Origin: Entomortierella parvispora
Lineage: Eukaryota; Mortierellomycota; Mortierellomycetes; Mortierellales; Mortierellaceae
Assembly (NCBI GenBank): GCA_963573315.1
Contig: OY752140.1
Location: 4,092,001 to 4,156,000, forward strand
Direction: 5' to 3'
DNA length: 64,000 nt
In this document: piece after piece, positions 20,139 to 30,155 of the stretch
Layout: each line of letters opens with the position of its first letter
Numbering within the stretch: position 1 is the stretch's first letter
The notes under the pieces: generated by a model
Seen by the model: only the letters and a program-made list of their open reading frames with translations
The model's database searches: none
Told to the model about the DNA's origin: nothing
Translations under genes and position numbers: made by a program

Positions 20139-22508
20139 ATGTACTTTTACCATCTTAAACTGGACCTCTACCCGGATACAACCACGCTCTCCCCCCCGCC
20201 CCCGCCGCAAGACTCATCAGTACTATCACTGTCGTATTCAACGCCAACCTCGTCTGCACAACAGAGCGTCGCCTTTTCTTCTTCGTCAAGAAGTCCGCAG
20301 CCGCAGCTTCAGAGTACACCAGCCGTGGTCGACCGCTTCCGATCCCTCTTTCAACCGTTGGCACCATCTCCGCCACGATCTTACGTTTCTGACCAAGTGA
20401 AGAACCAGAAGACCTTTTCCCCAATTCCAGCCACTTCTTCCTCCTCTCGACCAAAGCTCTCGAGCTCCGACATCAACAAACACCCAGAGCAGGACTACCG
20501 CTTCGGACCCATCCGTGTAGCTTGTTTCGATTCCTCGTCCGAAAAGACCTTGCCTCCATCTACAATTTCTAACAGGAGCAGGCAATCTAAAAATAAAAAG
20601 ATGGCAACGGCAGCACCAGCAGCAACAGCGACGAGCTTTCTAGAGTCAGAGCCAGCACAGGGAATTCTGCGCCTTTACAAGGACAAGAATGAAATTACTA
20701 CGGGAGACATACACCTTTCAACACAAGGCGACAAGGATGGTACATTAGAGTCACCGCTGGATCGGGAAGGAGCACAAATTATCCAGCCAGATCACGGAAC
20801 AGCTGTTTGCGTATTGGCGGTACCAAGCTACATGTCCCCAGGCGATTTTTTAAACTTTGTGGGACCTGTTCGGTCCAATGTGTCGCATTTCCGCATTATT
20901 AGGTAGGTGCACTGTATACTTGGCAGGTCTGGACAATTTGGCGAATTCAGTCTTTAACGATGGCCTCGGATTTCTATATTAATTAGAGATGCTGCACCTA
21001 ATCGGTTTATGGTGCTAATGAAGTTCAGGACGAGCAAGGCTACAGACGAATTTTATTCACGATATAATGGACGCACTTTCAACTCTATGGAGGTAACAAC
21101 AGGAACTCTCAACAATCTGTGGCGATCATGGGGATTTACTTTTGAACATCTTTTGAATCTCACTCTTGCTTTTTGCTCATGTCAATAATAGCCGGAAATC
21201 TGCCATGTGGTGTACTTGAAATCGATTGAAATTCGAGCCGGATGCATGCCACCTTACGCTTTCCCATTCCTCAACGACGATCCATTCCTTCAAAATCACA
21301 CTGCCTCCACAGCAACAACGACACCGACGCTGGGGTCCAACCCTGATCAGGACCCATTCAGCTCCTCCCAGGCGTCAACAACAAATCATCCCAGGGGCGT
21401 AAGCGATGCAGATACGACAGATTCCCCAGCGCTGGCAGAGCTCCCCACATGTCCAGTGTGTCTGGAGAGAATGGATTCGTCCGTGACAGGACTGTTGACG
21501 ATCCTTTGTCAGCACACATTCCACTGTCATTGTTTGAGCAAATGGGGCGAAGGGAGCTGTCCCGTATGTCGATATAGTCAAAAGACCGTCAGAGGACCCG
21601 CGAACGCACAACACAACAATCCCTTGTCAACAAGCACGGATGGAATCACAGAGGATCAAAGTGTTTGTGCTCTCTGTGGGACGACCGAGAACTTGTGGAT
21701 CTGTCTGATTTGTGGCCATATCGGATGCGGGCGATATCAGGAGAAGCACGCGTATTCTCACTACTACGAGACATCACATCTGTACGCACTCGAACTGGAG
21801 ACACAGCGAGTGTGGGATTACGCAGGGGATGGATATGTTCATCGGTTGATTCAAAACAAGACGGACGGGAAATTGGTCGAGCTGCCCAGCGCTGTGGACG
21901 GCACGTTACCATCGCAACATAGTGTTCAAGTCGGGCAAGAGAAGTTGGACGCCATTGGACTTGAATACACATACTTGTTGACGTCGCAGTTGGAATCGCA
22001 GCGACTTTACTTTGATGCTCAAATGGCGGCAATGACGGCCCAGTTGGCACAGCTCAACAAGGATGCGACAAAGTGGGAAAAGGAGGCGATTCTGTTGGAC
22101 CAAAAGAACCGGGAACTGACTCAAGTCGCGGAAACTTTGGAGAAGGAAAAGGTACCGTCCCTGATCAAGGAAAAGAAGGCGGCCGAAAAGCGACTGGAAA
22201 AGATGCAAGAGAAACTCGCGGCAATGGAGCGGCAGTTTGAGGAAGAGAAGGAGATGAATGTGGGCCTGTTGACGAACCAAAAGAGTTTTAAGGATCAGTT
22301 GCAGGACAAGGAGGCCGAGATTGCGGAATTGCAAGAACAGGTTCGGGATATGATGATTTATCTGGATACCCAGCAAAAGATTGAACAAAGTTCGATGAAG
22401 GACGAGTTGGTGAACGCTACCATTGGCGTTGCACCGGCGCCGAATGCTTCGAGCTCGTCGTCCTCATCGCCTTCGGTTAACCATTCGAGGCGGAAAGGGC
22501 GCAAGTAG
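20139..22508 (+). CDS. BRAP: BRAP2-type RING/UBP-zinc-finger ubiquitin ligase
   Basis: BRAP2/IMP is a cytoplasmic E3 ligase that binds ubiquitin and, in animals, tunes Ras-MAPK signalling. The start at 20139 (MYFYHLKLDLYPD) resembles the family N-terminus; an in-frame ATG at 19989 is less likely. Three exons (20139-20902, 20987-21092, 21192-22508) join in frame to 728 residues. After a Ser/Pro-rich segment comes the BRAP2 N-terminal RRM-like domain (VCVLAVPSYMSPGDFLNFVG, RFMVLMKFRTSKATDEFYSR). A RING-H2 finger follows (CPVCLERM to CPVCRY), then a ZnF-UBP domain (CALCGTTENLWICLICGHIG, HAYSHYYETSHLYALELETQ, VWDYAGDGYVHRLI). A long coiled coil (about 22000-22380) and a Ser-rich, basic end complete it. 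The domain order is diagnostic. Confidence 0.95.
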
Positions 22509-22636
22509 CTTGTACATGAGTTATACTCAATCAAATGAAGAAGATTGTGCGGAACCTGAATAAAATGTAGTGTACAATTCTTGGATTCGTTTATTTACAG
22601 TGGGGAGAGGGAGTTATTTTGGAGAGGGATGAGTCT

Positions 22637-25458
22637 CTAGAGGTCGCAAGAGTCGTCCTCCTCGACGACTTCTTGGAGCCTGGATTCAGCATTGACCGAG
22701 GATGAAAAAAGGGTTTCGCTGGATTGATGACGCTTGTGGGTCTGCGTTGATATTGAATTGGCGGTGGTAGCTGCTGTTGCGGAATTGGTGGTGGAAGAAT
22801 GAAAAGAGATGTTGACTAGAGTGGAGACACTACTTTGACTGTTGCTCCGATGAGACCTCTTTCCAGACTTCTCGGTCAACAAGTTGGTGCCAGGGAGGGT
22901 CAAGCTAGCAGAGTAGGCCGGCGCTGGGTTCTTTGTGCGCTCCAAGATGGAGTCAAAGGTAGAAGACGAAGAAGCAGATGAAAGAGAATGCTGGGCTCTT
23001 TCTTCCTCATTCTCTTCTTGCTCTTTCACATGGCGACGATGATGATAGTGATATTGCTCTTCTGCCGCATCTGATGTTTCCATGACCTCCAGTAGATCGT
23101 TCGTATTGTTAGTAGAGGCAGTTGTTCTGCTGTTGGTTCCTCGGGCTCGAATCCAGTTCCTGATCCGATGCAGATAGTACATGGCGACAAAGGCGCACAA
23201 GATCACAAAGCCGACTCCGACGTACATGGCCACCCACATTGGACCACCAGTTGTGTCCAAGAATGGGTAGATCCAAAAGCCGTCGACTCTGTAGACTAGA
23301 TGTGCCTCTGCCAGGTAGAGGAGGCAAATAGTAAAAACTATGACTACATGGGAAGGAATAATGGGCATGGTGTTGATCATGATCTCGGTCATGAGGACGA
23401 TCAAGTCTCCCCCATGTAGAGAATAGTTGCGCCACAATGCATCAGGGCCAAGATCCACGGCCGTCTGTTTGATGTCGCCCTCGACCCCAAGGTAGCCCCA
23501 GAACAAAATCGGGACGATGACACTATTGGGAAGGAGAAAAAGTTTTGTTTTAAATTTCCAAGCTCTCAAAAACGCGATAAAAAATTCCAGGGGTGCTGCC
23601 ATGTTGACCGACCTAGCTAGGAAGAGCAGGACAAGAAAGCACTTACTGAAACGTGCAGATGGTGTGGTACAGAAAAAAATTCATGTCCGTCAAGAGCCAG
23701 TGCTGTCGTTCGATTGTCGTAGAGGGTATGGTTCCGATATCATAGCCGTTTTGAGAGGCAAGACTGTTGTCCTTGAGGGTGCGTAGTCCACGCTCCCGAC
23801 GCCATTCGCTCAAAGTGTGCCAGGAGACAGTCTAAGATTTGATTCAGGCAGAACAATGGTTGAAAGTGGGAGCAAGTGTGTAAGTGTCATTTCGTGCGGA
23901 AGCGTGTGGTTTGGGCATTTGTCTGGAAGATCCATTCGGCCCGAGCAATTGACAATTGTCGAATGGCGTGGAGAGGAGGCTGTCCAGCTGGGCTGCTGAC
24001 TGCGCGGATGCGCCGAGCGCAGTCTCAAAGGAAAAAGAAAATGACGCGTTTCTGATAATGAACTTTTTTTTTTTTCTTTTTTCTTGTCATTCCAAGACAA
24101 GGGACGATAAGTAAGCAAACGTTCTTTTCCCTGGTTGCTGAGTTGACTTTTCTTTGCCATGCGATGTGATAGAGACGGAGTCAAGATGCAGGCAGGCTGG
24201 TAGGAAAGGTCGGGAGCAAAGAAGAGGATTGGATCCCCTGGCCCATTAAAGTGCAGAACCGAGATTTTCCTCGTTGGGAGAAAAAAACAGGGCCATGGCG
24301 CAGAACATGAACACAACCGGATAATGTCCCTTCCGGAAGTACAAACAAAGAGAAAAAAAATCGTTGCGAAAAGATGCAGATCGGGCTAGAACTTGTTTGC
24401 CCCCACCCCCTTCAATTGATTCCACCAGCCCTTGTTCACACCAAAGCTGGGCACTGAACCTCCCTGCTTTTTCCTCTCCTTGCACTACTAGTGCACATCA
24501 GAAAGATGAACGCTCGTTGCCTTAGTTCTAATCACAGAGAAGAAACACGAGGGGAAGGATGGGGTGCTTTGTCGAAAACCGTGCAGCCATCTAGCTTCTT
24601 CCCGTGTTATCTATCTCTCTCATCTAGCAATTGCACAATCCTTTTCCTCCCCCCCCCCCCCCCCCCCCCTTCAACGAAAAATAAAAATACCCAATTGCTG
24701 ACAGTGAGAAAGGGGAGGAACAGGTGGAGAAAGGAGGCGCAGAAACTTACCCCGAGGTAGGAAATCAAGCCAAAGTACGAGAGCTGGGTCAAGTAACAGA
24801 ACGCAAACTGAGGTCGATCATTCCTGAACATATCCGTGATCAGCACCACAGACGTGTAAAGAAACAACAGGGATCGAACCCCAAGCAGCCATCCTGTCGA
24901 CAACCAACTGGATCGCACAATAACACAGGACCGAGCTTGGTCTGTCTCCAATCGAAAGAAACGGGTATAGAGTGAGTTCTGGACCTTGGGAGGGTGGCGT
25001 GGTTGACCTTGCAAGGGCGTGAACGGTGTCAGGGTGGAGGATGAGGAGGTGAATGTGGTATGGGGCGGCGTGTGGTCACGGTCGGGGCTGTACTGCTCCC
25101 TCTTTGTTTCGCTCGGATGGCTCAATTGCCCCGGAGCTTCATTGCCGGTGCCGATCTTGGAATGGTCAGTGCTCATCACTTCATGGTTGTCCTCAAACAG
25201 GGTTCGTTGTGTCCCTGCCGTCCCAGGGCTCATGACTGCATCTGTGGTTGCCGTTGTTGGTGACAGTGGATCATGGATGTAAACAGGCAAGGCCGTTATT
25301 ACAACCGGCCGCAAGGGTTGCACGAATGAGGCAGGAGTCGAAGGATGGGATGCGACTTCCTGCGAGTGCGGACATGTTGAGACCTCTGGTGATGTTGTTG
25401 TGGAGGGTGGTATTGATAAAGATGAAGACGTTGAACTGCTCAATTGGTCGAAGGCCAT
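22637..25458 (-). CDS. FAR-17a/AIG1-like multipass membrane protein
   Basis: Human AIG1 and ADTRP of this family are membrane threonine hydrolases of branched fatty-acid esters; yeast YHR140W is a relative. Three exons (25458-24751, 23831-23647, 23522-22637) join in frame to 592 residues. The first 150 residues are Ser/Thr/Pro-rich and disordered. The membrane core holds WLLGVRSLLFLYTSVVLITD, a CYLTQLSYFGLISYLG segment with a Thr where AIG1 has its catalytic Thr, DMNFFLYHTICTF, VIVPILFWGYLGVEGD, SLHGGDLIVLMTEI with a His near the AIG1 catalytic His, and GFWIYPFLDTTGG, the family hallmark. A low-complexity cytosolic tail of about 170 residues is added. The 919-base first intron carries a run of 21 C. 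The extensions at both ends are longer than in animal homologues. Family placement is good; activity is inference. Confidence 0.8.
24649..24669 (+). repeat. Run of 21 C inside an intron
   Basis: An uninterrupted homopolymer of 21 C lies in the first intron of the AIG1-like gene. On the transcribed strand it is a G run near the splice donor at 24750. The length is likely to vary or be miscounted in assemblies. Confidence 0.9.
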
Positions 25459-27579
25459 CCTAGCTCTTGGTTTTTTTCTTTTACTGAGCTGATGCTGAAG
25501 ATGGATTGTTGCAGGGTAAGAGAAGGTGGGGGATTTCTGCAGGTTAACAGTTCAGGGAGGAGAAACGGGAAACCGGAAACTGATTGTCAATCTACACAAG
25601 AGAAAAGATGGTGCGTGAGATGAAGGAGGTTGATGGCTCAAGGTGATGTATATGGGGCAGAGTGTAATCCAGGGTGCGAGGCTTTCAAGAATTGGAATCA
25701 GAGCACGACCCGGTCTAGCGAGCGGGAGAGCTTGGGGTGAGGAGGAGAGAGAAGAGGAAGAGAGAAGAGAAGGGGGTTGAGATAAACAGGAAACGAGATG
25801 GACGTTGGGCAGTCCTTTTAAGGCTGTCTCAGACAATGAGGGCGCGGGAGATTGGAGGAGAGGGACGATGATTAATAAAAAGACCGCGCGAACCAAAAAA
25901 AAAAAGAGATAAAAAAAACCATCCGCAAACAGTGCTACGGACATGGACAACATGGGGTTTCCTCACTCAAATCGATATCTCCCATTCTTCCCCTGCAGTA
26001 AGGGTACTTCATAGGGATGATGTAAGGAGATATCCAAGGGGACAGATGGATGTGATCTGCACACAACTCGTTTCCGTCCTATCTTTTTTTCTATTGTTTT
26101 CTTCTTCTCTTTGAATGTCGAGCTGCAGCCGCACAGCCGCCAATAAAGGATACCAATCGTGATGGACCAGCATGTACCGTCATCCCGCTAATCATCCCGA
26201 CGGCACTTACAGTCGCCTCTTGCGCAGACCTTGGAAGGAGGAATTGCTTTATATAGACAAAGGAAGGCACGCGTTGGACTCTGACAGGCAACTTTTAGAA
26301 AGGACATTTCTCCACCAAACTGGTCCCAATCCTGAATCCCCAATCCCCTATCACTCATCTCAAAACACCCTCCTCCGTTCCATTCAAGTTATTACCTCGC
26401 ACAGTCATAGTGGCGTGGTGGTTTGCAATACTGAGGTGCAATTTACGTTCCTTCGCCCACTACAGCCCTTTTTGTGTATTGTGGGGCGGAGTAGATGGTG
26501 TTGTTTGCAAAGACGGAAACAGGGTGCGCGTCGCCTGCATTGACTCTGAGAACGCAGACTTGGAGCGCTTTTGGAAAGTGACAGAGTAGGAATAGGACAA
26601 GGAGGGAGGTCGGCGATATCAGTAAATGCTTGGCTTACATCGCACCGGGGGCCGCCTTGAGTTTCGATCAAGGCAGCAGAGTCCAGCTGGTGCCAGCGAG
26701 GTCGAGTTCAAGCACAACCGTTTGAGTAATCGGGTTGATGTGAAGTAAGAACAAAGGGATTCAAAAAGAGTCTAAGTGAAGGGCGTGTTGAAACAGGGAC
26801 AGGCGCAGAAGGACAAAGATGGTATTAATAAAGGAATGACAACACAGCATACAAACAGTGAATCAAAAGGATGCGTCCTTGAACTTGAAGCATTGCTGTG
26901 CATGAACATCTATCCGTTCCAACGAAACGATGATGATTTCGTGCCGTTGTCCCGTTGCTTGATATCCTGACCGAGAAGAGGACGATGACGCCTTTACTCT
27001 TGAGAAGATTCCCATCCCACGCAGCGAGCGCTCAATCATTAGGTAGGTAATGAGAACGTTTATTCCATTCTGTCGCAAATGTGGCAAACTTTTGCCTCCG
27101 TGTTGGACAATCAAAACGGATGGCCAAGCAGTGCGCGCGTCGAGTTCGTGTTGGTTTCGTGTTTGCCCCTCTTTGCCATTTGTAGGAAAGGATAAGTAAG
27201 CAACAAGGAACAGCAGCCAAAGCGACACACACACGCACAGACCCCAGCTTTACTGCAAACCAAACAGACGCCAGACAGAGTCCAGACTCCTTCAGGGCAC
27301 AGAGACAGGCACCGCACCACATCTCGTGGGCTGTGGGTGCACGTGACCTGATGTTACTTTCGAATTCAATTGGATTTCTTTGGATTTCCTGTGTGCCAGT
27401 GGACATGGTGAACCCTCCCCTTTGCTCAGCAAGAGACGCTTCCACACCACGCTCTTCTCTTTCCACTTTCCCCAAACACTCGCCCCCTTTTCTCGCTCCT
27501 TCCTTTTCCTGATTCCCTCATTCTTGGCTTAATCCCTCACCTCCTTCCCTACTCCCTCCAACCGTCCCCCTTCGCCGCC
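25459..27579. other. Long intergenic region without a supported gene
   Basis: This 2.1 kb interval lies between two divergent start codons. It has a GA-rich block (25560-25870) near the AIG1-like start and a CT-rich block (27400-27570) just before the 5-phosphatase start. Short frames of about 65-145 codons occur on both strands (for example 26172-26543 + and 26863-27234 -). None has a recognisable domain or consistent splice context. No tRNA-like structure was seen. Confidence 0.5.
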
Positions 27580-29730
27580 ATGGCTACTCCGAACCATGCC
27601 CCCGTCGTGCTCATCGGCACCTTCAACATGAACCAGCGGCCCATTGAACAGGACCTCTCGGACTGGCTTGCCACACATCCCTCGCTCTCGTCCCACTCAA
27701 CCGCAGACTCGGCCCCCAACAGCCCTGTTCTTTCCTCCCCTGCCTCGGCCACGACAGCCGCCGCTTTCTCTGCATCAAATCCCTTCACAAACCCGCACAA
27801 CATCGATGGCGGTGCCCGTGCCCCCGAGTCTTCATCATCGCCGTCAACGCCCATCATGCCCGATATCGTAGCCGTGGCCCTCCAGGAGTTTGTGCCCTAC
27901 CCTGACGCGTTCATTCACTCTACCTATCGTATCAAACAAAAGATTGACGACCTTGCGAAGCTGATCCTCCGAACCTTGCATCGTACTTGCCCCGGTTACC
28001 GGTTCAGTCTTATCTCTCAAACGGCCCAAGTGGGGATGACCCTCTTTATCCTCACAAGAGACGGGTCCATGACAGAGCACGTGGAAAATATCTCGAACGC
28101 CTCGGTGGGAACAGGACCGGTGTTTATGGGCAACAAGGGTGCCATCGCCACAAAGATGACTGTTCGACTGGGCCCAGCAGCTAGTCGACCGTGTTTCGAT
28201 ATCTGCTTTATCAATGCTCATCTGAGTGCACATCTCAACAATATCAAACGACGAAACGACGATTACTTGGCGATTTGTCGAAGGATGGTATTTTTGGACG
28301 ACCGCTTGAACCATGTTGAGGGTATGCTGTACGAGCACCATGACAGACTCTCTGCCGCGTCGTCTACATCGTCGTCACCATCAGTATTCGCGTCTCCATT
28401 CGATTCAACGGAGGACTTGAGACAATCGGAGGATGACTCTTTGTATCAACTGGACAACGATTCAAGGCCGTTACTGCCCAACAAGACCACAGCAAACGAG
28501 CGGGAGAGACTCCGAAGCGAAAGCAAGGACAGCACAAAGAGCAGCAAATATACCCAAGAATATCTTCGACAACGTCGCGCTGGCGGTAGTCAGGACAAAA
28601 AGGCCGTGCAGTGGGAGGAGTCCATCTTTTCGTGCGATTATATTTTTTGGACGGGTGATCTCAATTACCGCCTGGACTTGTCTCAATGCGATGGATCTCT
28701 CGGTAAGAAGAAGAAAAAGAGCAAGCACGCAGACGAGGATCTCTTGTCACAGTCGACCATGCCGGACTTGACAGCCAAGGAGATTGCCCAGGCGATTCAA
28801 GCAGGACATCTTCGACAGCTTTACAGTCATGACCAACTTTCAGCGCAACGCAAGACTCTGAACGTATTCCGAGGATTTCACGAGGCTCCTCTGGCCTTTC
28901 CCCCGACCTACAAGTTTAGGATGGGATCAAGTCAATACAATGTCTCAAAACGCGTCCCAGCTTGGACAGACCGCGTTCTGTGGTTCGTCCATCCCAGGGA
29001 TGCGGCCAGTGCAGATGCAGAGAAAGAAGACGAGCTCGACGCCTGGGATGAACACTCGCAAGGGCTGGGACGAGGCACGTTACCGTTGGAGTCAGCGGAC
29101 AGGTTGCGTGAACGGATCATGAACCCAAAGGGATCCTCTTCTTGGACAGGATCTCGCTCTAGAGGCACATTCTCAAACTTGACAAAGAAGGGCGGTCGCT
29201 TGCCAGTGAATGCGAGTGTGTTTCAACCACCTGTAACGTCTACTGCTGCTGGACACTCTAATCCTTTCACAGCCGAGCCAACGTATGATCCCTCTGTTGT
29301 TTCGTCCGCAGTTTCGTCCAACTCCTTGTCAAGTTTGTCTTCCAGGAACAGCTATGGGTCCAGTCCTCAGCAGCAACAGCAGCCGTTCACTCAATCGCCC
29401 TCGTCCACTTTTATGGCGACATCTTCATCCTCATCGCCGTCTCAAGGCGCCAGTCCGCTATTGATTCATTATTATACTTCACATCCTTACTACAAGAGCT
29501 CGGATCACAAGCCTGTCTCTGCGCTGTTCACTCTCTTACCCCATAATTTGGCCACAGTCCAGGAGCCCAATCCTTATGGCATCGACCCAGCCTGGAAGCG
29601 CAAGCAGTGGTTGGGCAAGAAGTTGACTACCATTGCTGGTCACATGTTGAGATGGGGATTTTTGGTCCTTGGCCTTGGTGCGTTTGCGAGCCTGATGGTG
29701 CTTGTACGGCGACATCTCCAGGGATGGTAG
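27580..29730 (+). CDS. INP54: Tail-anchored inositol polyphosphate 5-phosphatase, INP54-like
   Basis: This enzyme removes the 5-phosphate of PI(4,5)P2, probably on the ER surface. It is a single exon of 716 codons, unusual among its intron-rich neighbours. The phosphatase fold is spread over PVVLIGTFNMN (start), DIVAVALQEFVPY, AQVGMTLFILTRD, TGPVFMGNKGAIATKM, FINAHLSAH, YIFWTGDLNYRLD, PPTYKFRMG, VPAWTDRVLW and SSDHKPVSALF, which together hold the metal- and phosphate-binding residues of the family. Three Ser-rich insertions (about residues 50-95, 250-350 and 480-640) lengthen the domain, and the last separates the WTDRVLW and SDHKPV motifs. The C-terminus is a hydrophobic helix (WGFLVLGLGAFASLMVLV) with a short basic end, as in yeast Inp54, which is tail-anchored. 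No SAC domain is present, so it is not synaptojanin-like. Confidence 0.88.
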   Translation: MATPNHAPVVLIGTFNMNQRPIEQDLSDWLATHPSLSSHSTADSAPNSPVLSSPASATTAAAFSASNPFTNPHNIDGGARAPESSSSPSTPIMPDIVAVALQEFVPYPDAFIHSTYRIKQKIDDLAKLILRTLHRTCPGYRFSLISQTAQVGMTLFILTRDGSMTEHVENISNASVGTGPVFMGNKGAIATKMTVRLGPAASRPCFDICFINAHLSAHLNNIKRRNDDYLAICRRMVFLDDRLNHVEGMLYEHHDRLSAASSTSSSPSVFASPFDSTEDLRQSEDDSLYQLDNDSRPLLPNKTTANERERLRSESKDSTKSSKYTQEYLRQRRAGGSQDKKAVQWEESIFSCDYIFWTGDLNYRLDLSQCDGSLGKKKKKSKHADEDLLSQSTMPDLTAKEIAQAIQAGHLRQLYSHDQLSAQRKTLNVFRGFHEAPLAFPPTYKFRMGSSQYNVSKRVPAWTDRVLWFVHPRDAASADAEKEDELDAWDEHSQGLGRGTLPLESADRLRERIMNPKGSSSWTGSRSRGTFSNLTKKGGRLPVNASVFQPPVTSTAAGHSNPFTAEPTYDPSVVSSAVSSNSLSSLSSRNSYGSSPQQQQQPFTQSPSSTFMATSSSSSPSQGASPLLIHYYTSHPYYKSSDHKPVSALFTLLPHNLATVQEPNPYGIDPAWKRKQWLGKKLTTIAGHMLRWGFLVLGLGAFASLMVLVRRHLQGW

Positions 29731-30155
29731 AGTGCCGGAGATGATTAGATATATCATGGCTGCGACTCAGCCCTTACAATTCTAATATCATAATAATAAA
29801 ATGAGAACTCATACAGAGGAACATAGACTTTGAACTGGGCATCAGATGTTGACGCTGAAACAAAGGCGTGTCCTCGTAGCGATCTTTTAGAAGTGGGTAT
29901 GGGGATGAAAAGGTGATGGGTTCACTTGCATCAGAAGGATAATCGACCAACCGGGAAGAACGCGCCACGGTTTGCACGCATGTCCACAGACTTCTGGTTT
30001 TTTTCCACAGACTTCTGTTTTTTCCACAGTGGTGTCAATTCAGAAAGCTCTCATGTCCTCGCCCTTTTCTCTTTCTCCTCCCCTCTTTTTTCCTGCATCG
30101 TTCCCACACAACATCACTCCGCCCATTTTTTTTACAACTCCCCACCTACTGTACC
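29731..30155 (+). other. Intergenic upstream of the first Argonaute gene
   Basis: These 425 bases carry the 5-phosphatase 3' end (an aataataaaa stretch near 29791-29800) and the Argonaute promoter/leader. A short imperfect tandem motif, TCCACAGACTTCTG, occurs twice at about 29980-30020 with a third partial copy. CT-rich sequence precedes the start codon. Confidence 0.5.

Noticed and set aside
26172..26543. 123-codon plus-strand frame in the long intergenic gap
   Set aside because: No domain, no splice-linked partner exon and unremarkable composition; not enough for a gene call.
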